A stretch of DNA of 39,123 nucleotides, taken from NCBI RefSeq assembly GCF_900069005.2, contig NZ_LN831279.1:2280895-2320017 (forward strand). Direction: 5' to 3'. Both the position numbers and the translations under genes were made by a program. The notes beneath the pieces are model-generated. The model was not told the DNA's origin. It saw only the letters and a program-made list of their open reading frames with translations, and searched no databases. The stretch comes from Paenibacillus sp. GM2. GTDB taxonomy: Bacteria > Bacillota > Bacilli > Paenibacillales > Paenibacillaceae. Shown piece after piece: positions 23,595 to 32,203 of the stretch; position 1 is the stretch's first letter, and each line of letters begins with the position of its first letter.

Positions 23595-25106
23595 CTAATG
23601 CTGAGCGGCTAGACGCATAATTTCCTCTTCCGAGGCTTCCTGACCATCCAAAATGCCCGTGATCTTCCCCTCCGACATCACCATGATGCGGTCGGACATG
23701 CCAAGAAGCTCCGGCATTTCCGATGAGATCATAATGATGCTCTTGCCCTGCTTTGCCAGATCGGCAATGATCGTATAAATCTCATACTTGGCACCAACAT
23801 CGATTCCTCGCGTCGGTTCATCAAGCAGCAAAATTTCCGGGCTGGTTAACAGCCATCTGGCAAGCAGCACCTTCTGTTGATTTCCCCCGGATAAATTCAT
23901 AATCAGCGTCTTCGGAGAAGGCGTCTTGGTGCGCAATTTCTCCACTACCTGATTGACCTCATCGCGTTTCTTCCGTTCATTCAGCAGCCCATAGGGCCGA
24001 ATATATTTGCGCATATTGGCAATCGCCGCGTTCTCATGCACTGACAGTACCGGAAAGATGCCTGTCGTGCGCCTCTCCTCGGTCAACAGCGCCAGCCCAT
24101 ACCGCTTGGCGGCAGCCGGGCTCTTGATGCGTACATGCTTGTCATTGATCCAGATCGATCCGGACTGAATCTCACGCAGGCCAAATAATGCCTCGATGAG
24201 TTCCGTCCGCTGCGCTCCCACTAATCCGCCAATTCCGAGGATCTCTCCTTTTCGCAGCTCAAAGGAAACATTGTTGAAGGATTTAGGGTGAATAGAGGTT
24301 AGCCCTTCCACCTTAAGCACAACCCCGTTCGGAACATTATGCCGCTGCGGAAAACGCTGCGTCAGGTCACGACCTACCATTTTGGAAATAATCAGGTCGG
24401 TCGTCAGCTCTGCCGCAGGCCAGGTGCCTATTTTTTTGCCATCGCGCATAATGGTGACTTCATCGGAAATCCTCAAAATTTCCTCCATCTTGTGGGAGAT
24501 ATATATAATCGATACGCCTCTGCTCTTTAACTCCTGAATAATCTTAAATAAATGCTCCACCTCAACGCTGGTTAAAGATGATGTTGGTTCGTCCATGACG
24601 ATAATTCTGGAATGAAAGGAGACGGCCTTAGCTATTTCAATGGACTGAATTTGCGAGACAGACAGCTTCCCCACGATCGTATCCGGTTTAATAGGGATAT
24701 CCAGTTGCTCGAACAATTCTTCGGTATTCCGGTACATTTTTGTATGGTCTATAAACCGCAAGGGCCAGAATCCCTTGGATGGGAAGCGCCCAAGCCAAAT
24801 ATTCTCCATCACACTGCGGAACGGCACCGGATGAAGTTCCTGATGGATCATCGAGATGCCCATTTCAAGTGCGTCACGCGAATGATTAATGTCTACCTTC
24901 TGCCCGTCCAAATAAATTTCGCCTTCATCCGCCTTGTAGATGCCGAACAGGCATTTCATTAAGGTTGACTTTCCTGCCCCGTTCTCTCCCATCAGCGCAT
25001 GAACCGTTCCCGGCCTGACCTGCAAGCTAACGTTATCGAGCGCTTTGACACCGGGAAATTCCTTGGATATCCGTTTCAATTCAAGTAGATACTGCTGATT
25101 TGTCAT
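23595..25106 (-). CDS. mglA: Sugar ABC transporter ATP-binding protein (two fused NBDs)
   Basis: A 503-residue protein with two ATPase domains. NBD1 has a good Walker A (GENGAGKSTLMKCLFG) and Walker B (IIVMDEPTSSLT) but a degenerate signature (LSVSQIQSIEIAKAV). NBD2 has a degenerate Walker A (GLVGAQRTELIEALFG), a normal signature (LSGGNQQKVLLARWLL) and Walker B (ILLLDEPTRGIDVGA). This asymmetric pattern is normal for MglA/RbsA/XylG proteins. AGGAGGC lies about 7 nt before the ATG. It sits between mglB and mglC and powers import. Confidence 0.92.
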   Translation of the reverse strand: MTNQQYLLELKRISKEFPGVKALDNVSLQVRPGTVHALMGENGAGKSTLMKCLFGIYKADEGEIYLDGQKVDINHSRDALEMGISMIHQELHPVPFRSVMENIWLGRFPSKGFWPLRFIDHTKMYRNTEELFEQLDIPIKPDTIVGKLSVSQIQSIEIAKAVSFHSRIIVMDEPTSSLTSVEVEHLFKIIQELKSRGVSIIYISHKMEEILRISDEVTIMRDGKKIGTWPAAELTTDLIISKMVGRDLTQRFPQRHNVPNGVVLKVEGLTSIHPKSFNNVSFELRKGEILGIGGLVGAQRTELIEALFGLREIQSGSIWINDKHVRIKSPAAAKRYGLALLTEERRTTGIFPVLSVHENAAIANMRKYIRPYGLLNERKKRDEVNQVVEKLRTKTPSPKTLIMNLSGGNQQKVLLARWLLTSPEILLLDEPTRGIDVGAKYEIYTIIADLAKQGKSIIMISSEMPELLGMSDRIMVMSEGKITGILDGQEASEEEIMRLAAQH

Positions 25107-25182
25107 TATGTCAGCCTCCTATTTTACTGTTCCGCATAGAGGCGCAGCTAGGTTTTTCGAGCATTCTGCTTGCTAAATATGA

Positions 25183-25211
25183 AAGGTTCGCACCTTTCGG
25201 CTACGAACCTT
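25183..25211 (-). promoter_or_regulatory. Intergenic hairpin between mglB and mglA
   Basis: On the minus strand AAGGTTCG pairs with CGAACCTT (25183-25190 with 25204-25211), an 8-bp stem with no T-tract after it. Such hairpins in ABC operons often protect the upstream binding-protein mRNA and so give more binding protein than ATPase. Confidence 0.5.
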
Positions 25212-25249
25212 CCAAGAATCGCGAGACAGACGATTGCCAATCAAGCCGC

Positions 25250-26278
25250 TTATTTGAAATTTGCTGCGTTTTCTTTTGTCACCTTTTGATAAGGAATCCA
25301 GACATACTGATTGTCCGTAATTTCATAACCTACGCTATCCAGATTAACTTCTTGGCCCTGGGCCAAGAGCGAAGCGATCTTAATCGAAGCTTTACCTTGG
25401 TTCTCCGCATCGTTTAGCACCGTGCCAAGCAATGTACCTTGCTCCAAGGCCTGAATTGCAGGAGCCGTCGCATCTACGCCGACAACCGGCATATATTTAT
25501 CCCCATTGAAATAACCCGCTGCCTTCAAGGCTTCAATTGCCCCTAATGCCATATCATCATTGTTGGCGAATACCGCTTCGATACTGTCGCCTTTGGCCGC
25601 CAGGAAGGCCGCCATCTTCTCCTGGCCTTTGACCCGATCCCACATCGCCGTATCCTCTTGCAATTTCTCAACCTTGATTCCCGCATCCTCCAAAGCCTGA
25701 ATGGAATACTGCGTACGAAGCTCAGCATCCTGATGCCCCGGTTCACCTTTTAACATGACGTATTGCAGGACCCCATCGCCATTCTTATCGGCTTCAGGAT
25801 GAGACTTCCAATAATCCGCGATGATTTGCCCGGACAATGTTCCCGATTCCTCGGCTCTTGCGCCAACATAATAAACCTTATCCCATTTCTTCATATCCTC
25901 CGGAAGAGGCTCGCGATTCAAGAACACAACCGGAACATCCTTGCCTTTGGCCTTATCGATAATGACACCTGCCGCAGTACGATCCACCGGATTCACGATC
26001 AGCGCTTTGGTCTTCTTCGTCAGGAACAAATCAATCTTATCATTCTGCGTCGGCTGTGAGTTCTGACTGTCGACAATATCAACCTGAGCGATGCCTTTGG
26101 CATTCTTCTCGATCGCATTGCGCACTCCTGTCATAAAGGTATCATCGAACTTGTAGATGGCTACGCCGACCTTCGGCGTATCTCCGCTGCCGCTTCCCCC
26201 GCCGGAGCCGCTGTTGCAGCCAGCCATTACTGCTCCGAGCAGTGCGAATCCGAGCATGACGGACATCATTTTTTTCAT
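25250..26278 (-). CDS. mglB: Galactose/glucose-type sugar-binding lipoprotein
   Basis: A 342-residue extracellular binding protein. The start MKKMMSVMLGFALLGAVMAG has a lipobox before Cys21 (VMAGC), followed by a Ser/Gly-rich linker. The two-lobe fold then shows VGVAIYKFDDTFMTGVRNAI, KALIVNPVDRTAAG, VPVVFLNREPLP, YVGARAEESGTLSGQII, LKGEPGHQDAELRTQ, VFANNDDMALGAIEALKAAG and VVGVDATAPAIQAL, all close to MglB of enterics. AAGGAGGTC lies 8 nt before the ATG. Its promoter overlaps a perfect cre site. It is the first gene of the importer operon. Confidence 0.92.
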   Translation of the reverse strand: MKKMMSVMLGFALLGAVMAGCNSGSGGGSGSGDTPKVGVAIYKFDDTFMTGVRNAIEKNAKGIAQVDIVDSQNSQPTQNDKIDLFLTKKTKALIVNPVDRTAAGVIIDKAKGKDVPVVFLNREPLPEDMKKWDKVYYVGARAEESGTLSGQIIADYWKSHPEADKNGDGVLQYVMLKGEPGHQDAELRTQYSIQALEDAGIKVEKLQEDTAMWDRVKGQEKMAAFLAAKGDSIEAVFANNDDMALGAIEALKAAGYFNGDKYMPVVGVDATAPAIQALEQGTLLGTVLNDAENQGKASIKIASLLAQGQEVNLDSVGYEITDNQYVWIPYQKVTKENAANFK

Positions 26279-26309
26279 GCCTATTGACCTCCTTATTGAG
26301 CTTCCTTAT

Positions 26310-26325
26310 ATGAATACGTTTACAT
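26310..26325 (-). promoter_or_regulatory. CcpA cre site at the mglB promoter
   Basis: On the minus strand ATGTAAACGTATTCAT matches the consensus WTGNAARCGNWWWCAW at all 16 positions. It begins at a CATAAT -10 (26324-26329), whose partner TTCGAA (26347-26352) is 17 bp upstream and weak, so the promoter may need an activator. CcpA bound here would block transcription when glucose is present. Confidence 0.7.
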
Positions 26326-26403
26326 TATGCTGGATTAAGCGGCACTTTCGAATTAAGAAAACTGCGCTTTTATATCAAAATTCTAATGACTTCAGGACGA
26401 CCT

Positions 26404-27381
26404 CTATTTTACAAAAGGAAACATCAGCTTCTGATTTTCCGGCCAGAGCATATTATCGAGATCAATCAATTTCACATCCGTGGGAATTTTGTCGCTAAGC
26501 TTGGCGCCGTGTGCCGCCTGTACTGCAGCATATACCGCCATATAGCCATTATTAAACGGATTTTGCACCACCATCGCCTGGATCGTCCCATCCTGCAGCA
26601 GCTCCAGCATTTCGGACGGATTATCGAAGGCGATCATATTTACAATGCCGCTATACCCCATATCCTCCACGGCTAATCCCGCACCGATCGAGGATTCCGC
26701 GCTAAGCGAGACGATCCCGTTCAATCTTGGATGGAGCTGAAGCATTTTACGGGTAAGATCATACGCCAAGGTCTCATCCGAACCGCTGTAGACGATATCC
26801 ATGACCTGGATTTCAGGGAAGCGGGCCATATAGTCGAGGAAGCCTTCTTCCCGTTCATCGGTACTGCGCGCTCCCTTCACAAAATTAATGATGCCGATCT
26901 CCCCCCGGCCCCCCGTTAATTCGCTAAGGCGTTTGGCCGCTGCTTGTCCGGCTTCATAATTGTTCGTCCCGACATAAGTTTTTACTTTCGTCGAAGCGAC
27001 CTCCGAATCCATAGAAATGACAGGAATATTATAATAGGACGTCTGATCCGTCACCTGTCCCAGCGCCTCATAATCGCTAGCGGCCAACACAATCGCATCC
27101 GGCCTTCGAACAATGGACTCCTGCATCAGCTCGATTTGCTGCCTGTAATCGTTTTCCTGAGTTGGGGCCAAAAAATTCAGCTCTACATTATACTCCTTGG
27201 CTGCCACCTCGGCACCCATACGTATCGTGCTCCAGTAATCCCCGCGATCCATCTTGACGATCATATCAATCGTTAACGGTTTATCGCTTCCAGGGGTACT
27301 CCCTGTAGGCGCACAGGACGCAAGCGCCAGCAGACTAAGGGCCAGCGCCAGCCCCTTCAGCAAGCTATTTCCCGATCTCAT
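26404..27381 (-). CDS. Sugar-binding lipoprotein coupled to a sensor kinase (candidate co-receptor)
   Basis: A 325-residue type-I periplasmic-binding-like protein with a lipobox before Cys23 (LLALASC). It has VKMDRGDYWSTIRMGAEVAA, PDAIVLAASDYEALG, PVISMDSEVAS, YVGTNNYEAGQAAAKRL, GIVSLSAESSIGAGLAVEDM and MIAFDNPSEMLELLQ, the RbsB/YtfQ style. The ATG at 27381 is chosen because AGGGGG lies 7 nt before it; a TTG at 27396 would extend it by five residues. It overlaps the end of the kinase gene by 17 nt, so the two are made together, and has no permease of its own. In Clostridium a similar XylFII protein senses xylose for a LytS-YesN pair; the same role here is inferred. Confidence 0.85.
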   Translation of the reverse strand: MRSGNSLLKGLALALSLLALASCAPTGSTPGSDKPLTIDMIVKMDRGDYWSTIRMGAEVAAKEYNVELNFLAPTQENDYRQQIELMQESIVRRPDAIVLAASDYEALGQVTDQTSYYNIPVISMDSEVASTKVKTYVGTNNYEAGQAAAKRLSELTGGRGEIGIINFVKGARSTDEREEGFLDYMARFPEIQVMDIVYSGSDETLAYDLTRKMLQLHPRLNGIVSLSAESSIGAGLAVEDMGYSGIVNMIAFDNPSEMLELLQDGTIQAMVVQNPFNNGYMAVYAAVQAAHGAKLSDKIPTDVKLIDLDNMLWPENQKLMFPFVK

Positions 27382-29167
27382 TTTCTTCCCCCTCAACCTG
27401 ACCTGGAGCGCGATGTACCGGAAGTGTCACCGTGACCGTAGTCCCTTCCTCAGGCTCACTCTCGTAATGCAGTCCATAAGGATGTCCATAGTAGAGCTGA
27501 ATTCGCTCCTGCACATTGTACACGCCCACTCCGGAACCGCTCTCGCTGCGGATATCACCTGTTAACAGCTTGGCGAGCCGCGCTTGTGTCATTCCGATGC
27601 CATTATCACGAATAATGAATTGAAGCCTCTCGCCTTGCAATTGCGCTTTGATCTCGATCATTCCGTCCTCCATCGAGTTCTCAATTCCATGATGAATCGC
27701 ATTCTCGACGAGCGGCTGCAGAATCAGCTTCAAGGTTAGGCAATCCATCACCTCTTCTTCGGCTTCGATAACATAATGAAACTTATTCTTAAATCGTATC
27801 GATTGAATAATCAAATAATGCCTGATATGCTCCAGCTCATCCTTGACTGTAATGATCGGCTTGCCCTTGCTTAAGCTAAGGCGAAAGAAGCGGGACAGTG
27901 AGGTAATGGTTGTTACTACCTCTTGATTGCGACCCATTTCAGCCATTCTTGTAATCGAATTCAACGTATTGTACAGAAAATGAGGGTTAATCTGCGATTG
28001 CAGCACATCGAATTCGCTCTTGCGCTTTGCTTCCTGCTCCCGGATAATCTGATCCATCAACTCACGAATCCGGCGCAACATCAGATTGAAGCGCTTTGAC
28101 AGCTGCTCGACCTCATAGACTCCGCTTACGGAAATTTGCGGTGTGAAATCACCTTTCTCCACCCGCTTGACGGACTGCTCCAGACGCCGGATCGGTTTGG
28201 ATATCGTCGCCGAGACATAGATGTTAATGATCAGGATAATCAAAATTGAGACAAGTAAGAATTGGTATAAAAAGTCCGCTAGTTCCTTCTTCGTGCCCAG
28301 GAACTCATCTGCATAAGCGACGCCTATGATTTTCCAGCCTGCGGTTTTGACCGTCTGAATGGTAATGATTCGCTGCTCCCCATTTTGTTCATCCAGATAA
28401 CTGCCGTACTTGTAATTCAGCACTGGTTCCAAATTCTCATATTTCAAACCGGCATAGATGAGCTGCTGCTGAGGATGATAGACGATATTGCCGATGCCAT
28501 CGATGATATAGACGTAACCGTTCTTCCCCAGGCTCACGCGCTGGCTTAGTTGATCGATCGTCCGGAAATTGAAATCGATAACTAGAATTCCGTGCTTGAC
28601 TCCCGATTCATCCTTGTAATCTATCATTTTACTCATCGAGACGACCCAGCGGTAATCGTTCTTGAACAGGTTCTGAATATGCGGAGGCGTAAATTGCAGT
28701 GTGCCCGGAGCGAGAAGCGCTGATTCGAACCACGCTTGCTTTGTCAGTCGTGTATTTTTGCGCATCGGCTGCGCCGGGACGCTGTTCACCAGCACCCCGT
28801 CTGTCGTAAACAGCGCAATAGAGACGAGATCCTCCCGTGTACTCAATATCGTCTCCATCTGTTCTCCCAGTTGCTGATTCGAAGATACCTCAGAAACTTG
28901 ATCGATTTTGTTCTGAGTTACTTCAAAAATGTCCTGCATTCCGCTGACATATAGTTCCAAATTTGAATTCACCTGCTCCACGATCTGCTTCAGGTTCAGG
29001 TAGGCATTCTCCTCAGCAACGTTAGAGAAGCGATTGAACAGCATTAGACTTGCCAGCACAACAACGAGCACTGTCACGATAATGGAAGAAGCCGAGAGCA
29101 GGACTTGGATGTTATGCAGGTGGAAGCCTCGCAAAAAGCGTGTCATTGCACGCCGCCAGGACTTCAT
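27365..29167 (-). CDS. Sensor histidine kinase, YesM/LytS type
   Basis: A 600-residue membrane kinase. TM1 spans about residues 22-45, a roughly 250-residue extracellular sensor of dCache type follows (YVYIIDGIGNIVYHP near its end), TM2 is about 297-320, then HAMP (SKPIRRLEQSVKRVEKGDF), the phospho-acceptor His396 in QINPHFLYNTLNSI, and the ATPase boxes LVENAIHHG, DNGIGM and GVGVYNVQERI. The start overlaps the end of the response regulator gene by 4 nt (ATGA). It should phosphorylate the preceding AraC-type regulator in answer to a sugar, probably through the coupled lipoprotein. Confidence 0.93.
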   Translation of the reverse strand: MKSWRRAMTRFLRGFHLHNIQVLLSASSIIVTVLVVVLASLMLFNRFSNVAEENAYLNLKQIVEQVNSNLELYVSGMQDIFEVTQNKIDQVSEVSSNQQLGEQMETILSTREDLVSIALFTTDGVLVNSVPAQPMRKNTRLTKQAWFESALLAPGTLQFTPPHIQNLFKNDYRWVVSMSKMIDYKDESGVKHGILVIDFNFRTIDQLSQRVSLGKNGYVYIIDGIGNIVYHPQQQLIYAGLKYENLEPVLNYKYGSYLDEQNGEQRIITIQTVKTAGWKIIGVAYADEFLGTKKELADFLYQFLLVSILIILIINIYVSATISKPIRRLEQSVKRVEKGDFTPQISVSGVYEVEQLSKRFNLMLRRIRELMDQIIREQEAKRKSEFDVLQSQINPHFLYNTLNSITRMAEMGRNQEVVTTITSLSRFFRLSLSKGKPIITVKDELEHIRHYLIIQSIRFKNKFHYVIEAEEEVMDCLTLKLILQPLVENAIHHGIENSMEDGMIEIKAQLQGERLQFIIRDNGIGMTQARLAKLLTGDIRSESGSGVGVYNVQERIQLYYGHPYGLHYESEPEEGTTVTVTLPVHRAPGQVEGEENEIGK

Positions 29168-30825
29168 ACGATCTTGGCCCCATTCCGGTACTCTTTAGGA
29201 GACAGACCGTATTTCTTGCGAAAACAGAAGCTGAAATAATTCGGGTCCGAAAATCCCACCAGCTCGGCGATCTCAAATGATTTTTTGTCCGTGGAGGCCA
29301 GCAGATTTTTGGCCGCCTCCATGCGTACATTCTGCAAGTAATTCACAAAAGTAAGCTTCGTCTCTCGTTTGAAAATATTACTGAAATACCCTGAGCTAAT
29401 ATGTAAACAGGCGCAAACTTTATTAATCGAAATGTCCGGATCACAGTAATGGTCCATAATATATGCTTTGGCTTGATCCACGAGCAGGTTATAGCTGGTC
29501 TGCCTTTGACTCGATATCATCCGCTTCAGCTTCATACATATATCGATGAACCACCCCCGGGCCTCATCAGCTTGCGTGAATCTGAAGATCTGACTGATAA
29601 ATCCCCCGCCTTCTCCAAATAATCTTTCAAAATCAATATGTATATCATTAGCCGCCTTGATCACCGCGGTCAATATGACCAATAGACGCAGTTGAAAATC
29701 CTGAAGGGATTTCCGACAGTCCAAAAGATTTCTGAACAGCTGCTCCAGCAGCAGTCCCAGCTCCTCATCACTGCCAAACTTCAAGCAGCGTATTAATTCC
29801 TGTTCCTTCAATTCATCGAATTCAAACACTTTCTCTTCGGGAGCTTCCACATCACCGATATAAATTATCTTATTCCCGCCGAGCACAAGACGATAATCGA
29901 GCGCATGTATGGCTTCTTTATAAGAGTAGTAACAATTAGACAAGGACGCGCAGGCCGTCCCGACCCCAATCGTCGTGCAGAGCTTAAGGTATCTCTCAAT
30001 ACTGAATCTCATTTCTTCCAATAGCTTCAATGTTATGTCGATAACTCGATCAGGATTTGGATTGTCATATACACTTAACAGCACAACATCATCATGATAA
30101 ATAAACGCCTGATCGCGAGGATGCTCACGGATGATCTCGTCAACAATGTTCAGTACCGCAAACAACTCTAACTGCTGGTCATCGGTATCACGCGGCAGGA
30201 TCGATTCCACCGCAGCCTGTTCATCCACACCACCTGCCCGATCCAAGCGAACCGTTGGGTCAAGCCGGATAATCGAGACGACGTACATTTGCCCTTCCAA
30301 CTGCAGAGCATAACTCCGACATTTGTCTGCAATCTCTTGCTCGGATAGCGGTCTGGATACTAGAGAAGATAAGAACAACCGCTGCAATACAGGCAAATTG
30401 CGATGATAGTATTCGGTTAATGTCTGGATGTTCTTCCGCATCTTCAGCTCTTCATCAATTTCCATTTTGACCTTCCAAAGTATATCCGCAAGCTCCTCCG
30501 AAGAGAACGGCTTCAGCACATACTCGGTGACATCCAGCCGGATAGCCTGTTTAGCATAGTCAAATTGCTCATAGCCTGTCAGAATAATTACTTTAATGGT
30601 AGGATGCACCTGCCGAATCCATTCCGTTAACTGCAATCCATCCATAAAAGGCATCTGGATATCCGTAACGACAACGTCAGGCATATGCTTATCTATCATT
30701 TCAGCAGCTTCTCTACCATTTTCAGCTGTGTCAACAACCTTATACCCGATACTCTCCCAATCAATGAGCTCCAATAATCCCTCCCTTACATCGACTTCAT
30801 CATCAGCCAAGATTAACTTATACAT
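29164..30825 (-). CDS. AraC-type response regulator, YesN family
   Basis: A 553-residue protein. The receiver domain occupies residues 1-125 (LILADDEVDVREG, phospho-acceptor Asp55 in VVVTDIQMPFMDG, YVLKPFSSEEL), a long middle part has GGDEF-like relics typical of large YesN regulators, and the end is a double helix-turn-helix of the AraC type (INKVCACLHISSGYFSNIFK and ELVGFSDPNYFSFCFRKKYG). The frame is open 23 codons further up, but GGGAGAT lies 6 nt before the ATG at 30825. It heads the block that ends in mglC and is the likely activator of the mglB promoter. Confidence 0.92.
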   Translation of the reverse strand: MYKLILADDEVDVREGLLELIDWESIGYKVVDTAENGREAAEMIDKHMPDVVVTDIQMPFMDGLQLTEWIRQVHPTIKVIILTGYEQFDYAKQAIRLDVTEYVLKPFSSEELADILWKVKMEIDEELKMRKNIQTLTEYYHRNLPVLQRLFLSSLVSRPLSEQEIADKCRSYALQLEGQMYVVSIIRLDPTVRLDRAGGVDEQAAVESILPRDTDDQQLELFAVLNIVDEIIREHPRDQAFIYHDDVVLLSVYDNPNPDRVIDITLKLLEEMRFSIERYLKLCTTIGVGTACASLSNCYYSYKEAIHALDYRLVLGGNKIIYIGDVEAPEEKVFEFDELKEQELIRCLKFGSDEELGLLLEQLFRNLLDCRKSLQDFQLRLLVILTAVIKAANDIHIDFERLFGEGGGFISQIFRFTQADEARGWFIDICMKLKRMISSQRQTSYNLLVDQAKAYIMDHYCDPDISINKVCACLHISSGYFSNIFKRETKLTFVNYLQNVRMEAAKNLLASTDKKSFEIAELVGFSDPNYFSFCFRKKYGLSPKEYRNGAKIV

Positions 30826-30984
30826 GTAATCTCCCGCTTTCTCTTTATATAGAGGTAATACTTGATTGCCATCGATTTTATCGTACTCACCCATAAAAGT
30901 AAATTAGTGGATTCCTTATTCAATTACGACCTTAGTCTAGTTTTAATTTCCGTCTCCGGACTATTTCGCTATTCCCCGGAAACG

Positions 30985-30998
30985 ATTACCATGGTAAT
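30985..30998. promoter_or_regulatory. Palindrome in the divergent intergenic region
   Basis: ATTACCATGGTAAT is a perfect 14-bp palindrome between the YesN-type regulator and the NlpC-like gene. It could be an operator for either; no clear promoter was found beside it. Confidence 0.35.
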
Positions 30999-31059
30999 AT
31001 CAAATGGATACATCATTTGTAAATAGCTAACTAATTAAATAGAAAATGGCGGTTGAAAA

Positions 31060-31650
31060 ATGATGAATAACACGAAGCAAATCTACATCTTACTAAGCAA
31101 TCCGAAAACCATTGTGACGAAAATGATCGGTATATATACGAAAGCCCCTTATAATCACGCTTCCATAGCTTTTGATCCGGAATTAAGAGAAATGTACAGT
31201 TTCGGGAGGAAGCATCCCCTGATTCCGCTTATTGGCGGATTCGTGAAGGAAGATATATATTCAGGGATCTTTGAGCGGGCAACATGTGCGGTGTATAGCT
31301 GCACGGTTAGTGAAGCTACTTATATCAAAATGAGAAACTTCGTGCGCCAGTTCGAGGAGAACAGTGAACTGTACAGCTACAATTTTCTTGGTATTCTGGG
31401 CGTCATCCTGAATATGGAGTTTGGCGGGGAGAATTCCTATTTCTGCTCCCAATTCGTCAGTGCTGTCTTTGAGAGAGCGGGACTGCAGCTATGCAATAAA
31501 TCGGCCGCGCTAACAACGCCGGATGATCTGTCTACCTGCTCCATGCTGAAACTGGTTTTTCGCGGCTCCCTGGTCTCTTACAGGAAAAGCTACTATGAGT
31601 ACCTGGATGAGTCAGCCATGGAGGCGACGCATCTATATATGGCGAACTGA
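31060..31650 (+). CDS. Permuted NlpC/P60-like (YiiX/YebB-type) papain-fold protein
   Basis: A 196-residue cytosolic protein without signal peptide. The order of motifs is YNHASIAFD (conserved His) about 100 residues before NSYFCSQFVSAVFERAG (candidate catalytic Cys at the head of a helix). His before Cys is the circularly permuted arrangement of the YiiX/YebB group of the NlpC/P60 superfamily, which includes cysteine peptidases, amidases and acyltransferases. The sequence is mostly unfamiliar otherwise. The ribosome site is poor (GGCGG). ATGs at 31060 and 31063 are equivalent. It stands alone between the sugar block and the purT region. Substrate unknown. Confidence 0.6.
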   Translation: MMNNTKQIYILLSNPKTIVTKMIGIYTKAPYNHASIAFDPELREMYSFGRKHPLIPLIGGFVKEDIYSGIFERATCAVYSCTVSEATYIKMRNFVRQFEENSELYSYNFLGILGVILNMEFGGENSYFCSQFVSAVFERAGLQLCNKSAALTTPDDLSTCSMLKLVFRGSLVSYRKSYYEYLDESAMEATHLYMAN

Positions 31651-31680
31651 CAGCCTGCTTCATCATCAAGAATGACAAAT

Positions 31681-31710
31681 AACCCGGCTCTCCGAATAGG
31701 GAGCCGGGTT
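31681..31710. terminator. Bidirectional terminator
   Basis: AACCCGGCTC (31681-31690) pairs perfectly with GAGCCGGGTT (31701-31710). It is shared by the convergent NlpC-like and GNAT genes. Confidence 0.75.
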
Positions 31711-31735
31711 TACATTTCATTATCTTCATGGATTT

Positions 31736-32203
31736 CTATGCTAATGTTTTGCTAAGTCTACGATGTCCGGTACAAGTGAAGCCCATGCGCTCGTAGAATG
31801 ATTTGGCAGACAAGCTATTCTCGCCTGCTACAGATAAGAACAATTGCGAACTCCCGCGCTCTTTGCTCCAGGATTCCGCTTCAGACATAAGCCGTTTACC
31901 GATGCCATTGCTTCGATGATCCTCATCTACAATCATAGCGATGATCTGGGTAATAGGTCGGTTCATATCATGCGTCTGATACTGCTTCAGGAAGATGGTA
32001 CCGCGTACCACTCCATCCACCTCGGCTACCAAGCTATGATGCTGTTGATTATCCTCCAACATGCGAAGGCGCTCTTTAAGCACGCTGAACGTTGTTGGAT
32101 AACGAAGCTGTCGCATCAGAGGAAGCAAATGATGGACATCATCACAGCAACCCTTCCGAATAACTAACGCAGGAGCACTCACCTGACTACTCAATTTGAC
32201 CAT
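31736..32203 (-). CDS. GNAT-family N-acetyltransferase
   Basis: A 155-residue GNAT protein that transfers an acetyl group from acetyl-CoA to an unknown amine. The CoA-binding turn is IIAMIVDEDHRSNGIGKRLM (R/Q-x-x-G-x-G/A form) at about residues 87-106, followed by LFLSVAGENSLSAKSFYERM, the closing strands of the fold. AAAGGTGG precedes the ATG, which overlaps the end of purT by 13 nt, so it is co-translated with purT. Nothing in the context names its substrate. Confidence 0.85.
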   Translation of the reverse strand: MVKLSSQVSAPALVIRKGCCDDVHHLLPLMRQLRYPTTFSVLKERLRMLEDNQQHHSLVAEVDGVVRGTIFLKQYQTHDMNRPITQIIAMIVDEDHRSNGIGKRLMSEAESWSKERGSSQLFLSVAGENSLSAKSFYERMGFTCTGHRRLSKTLA

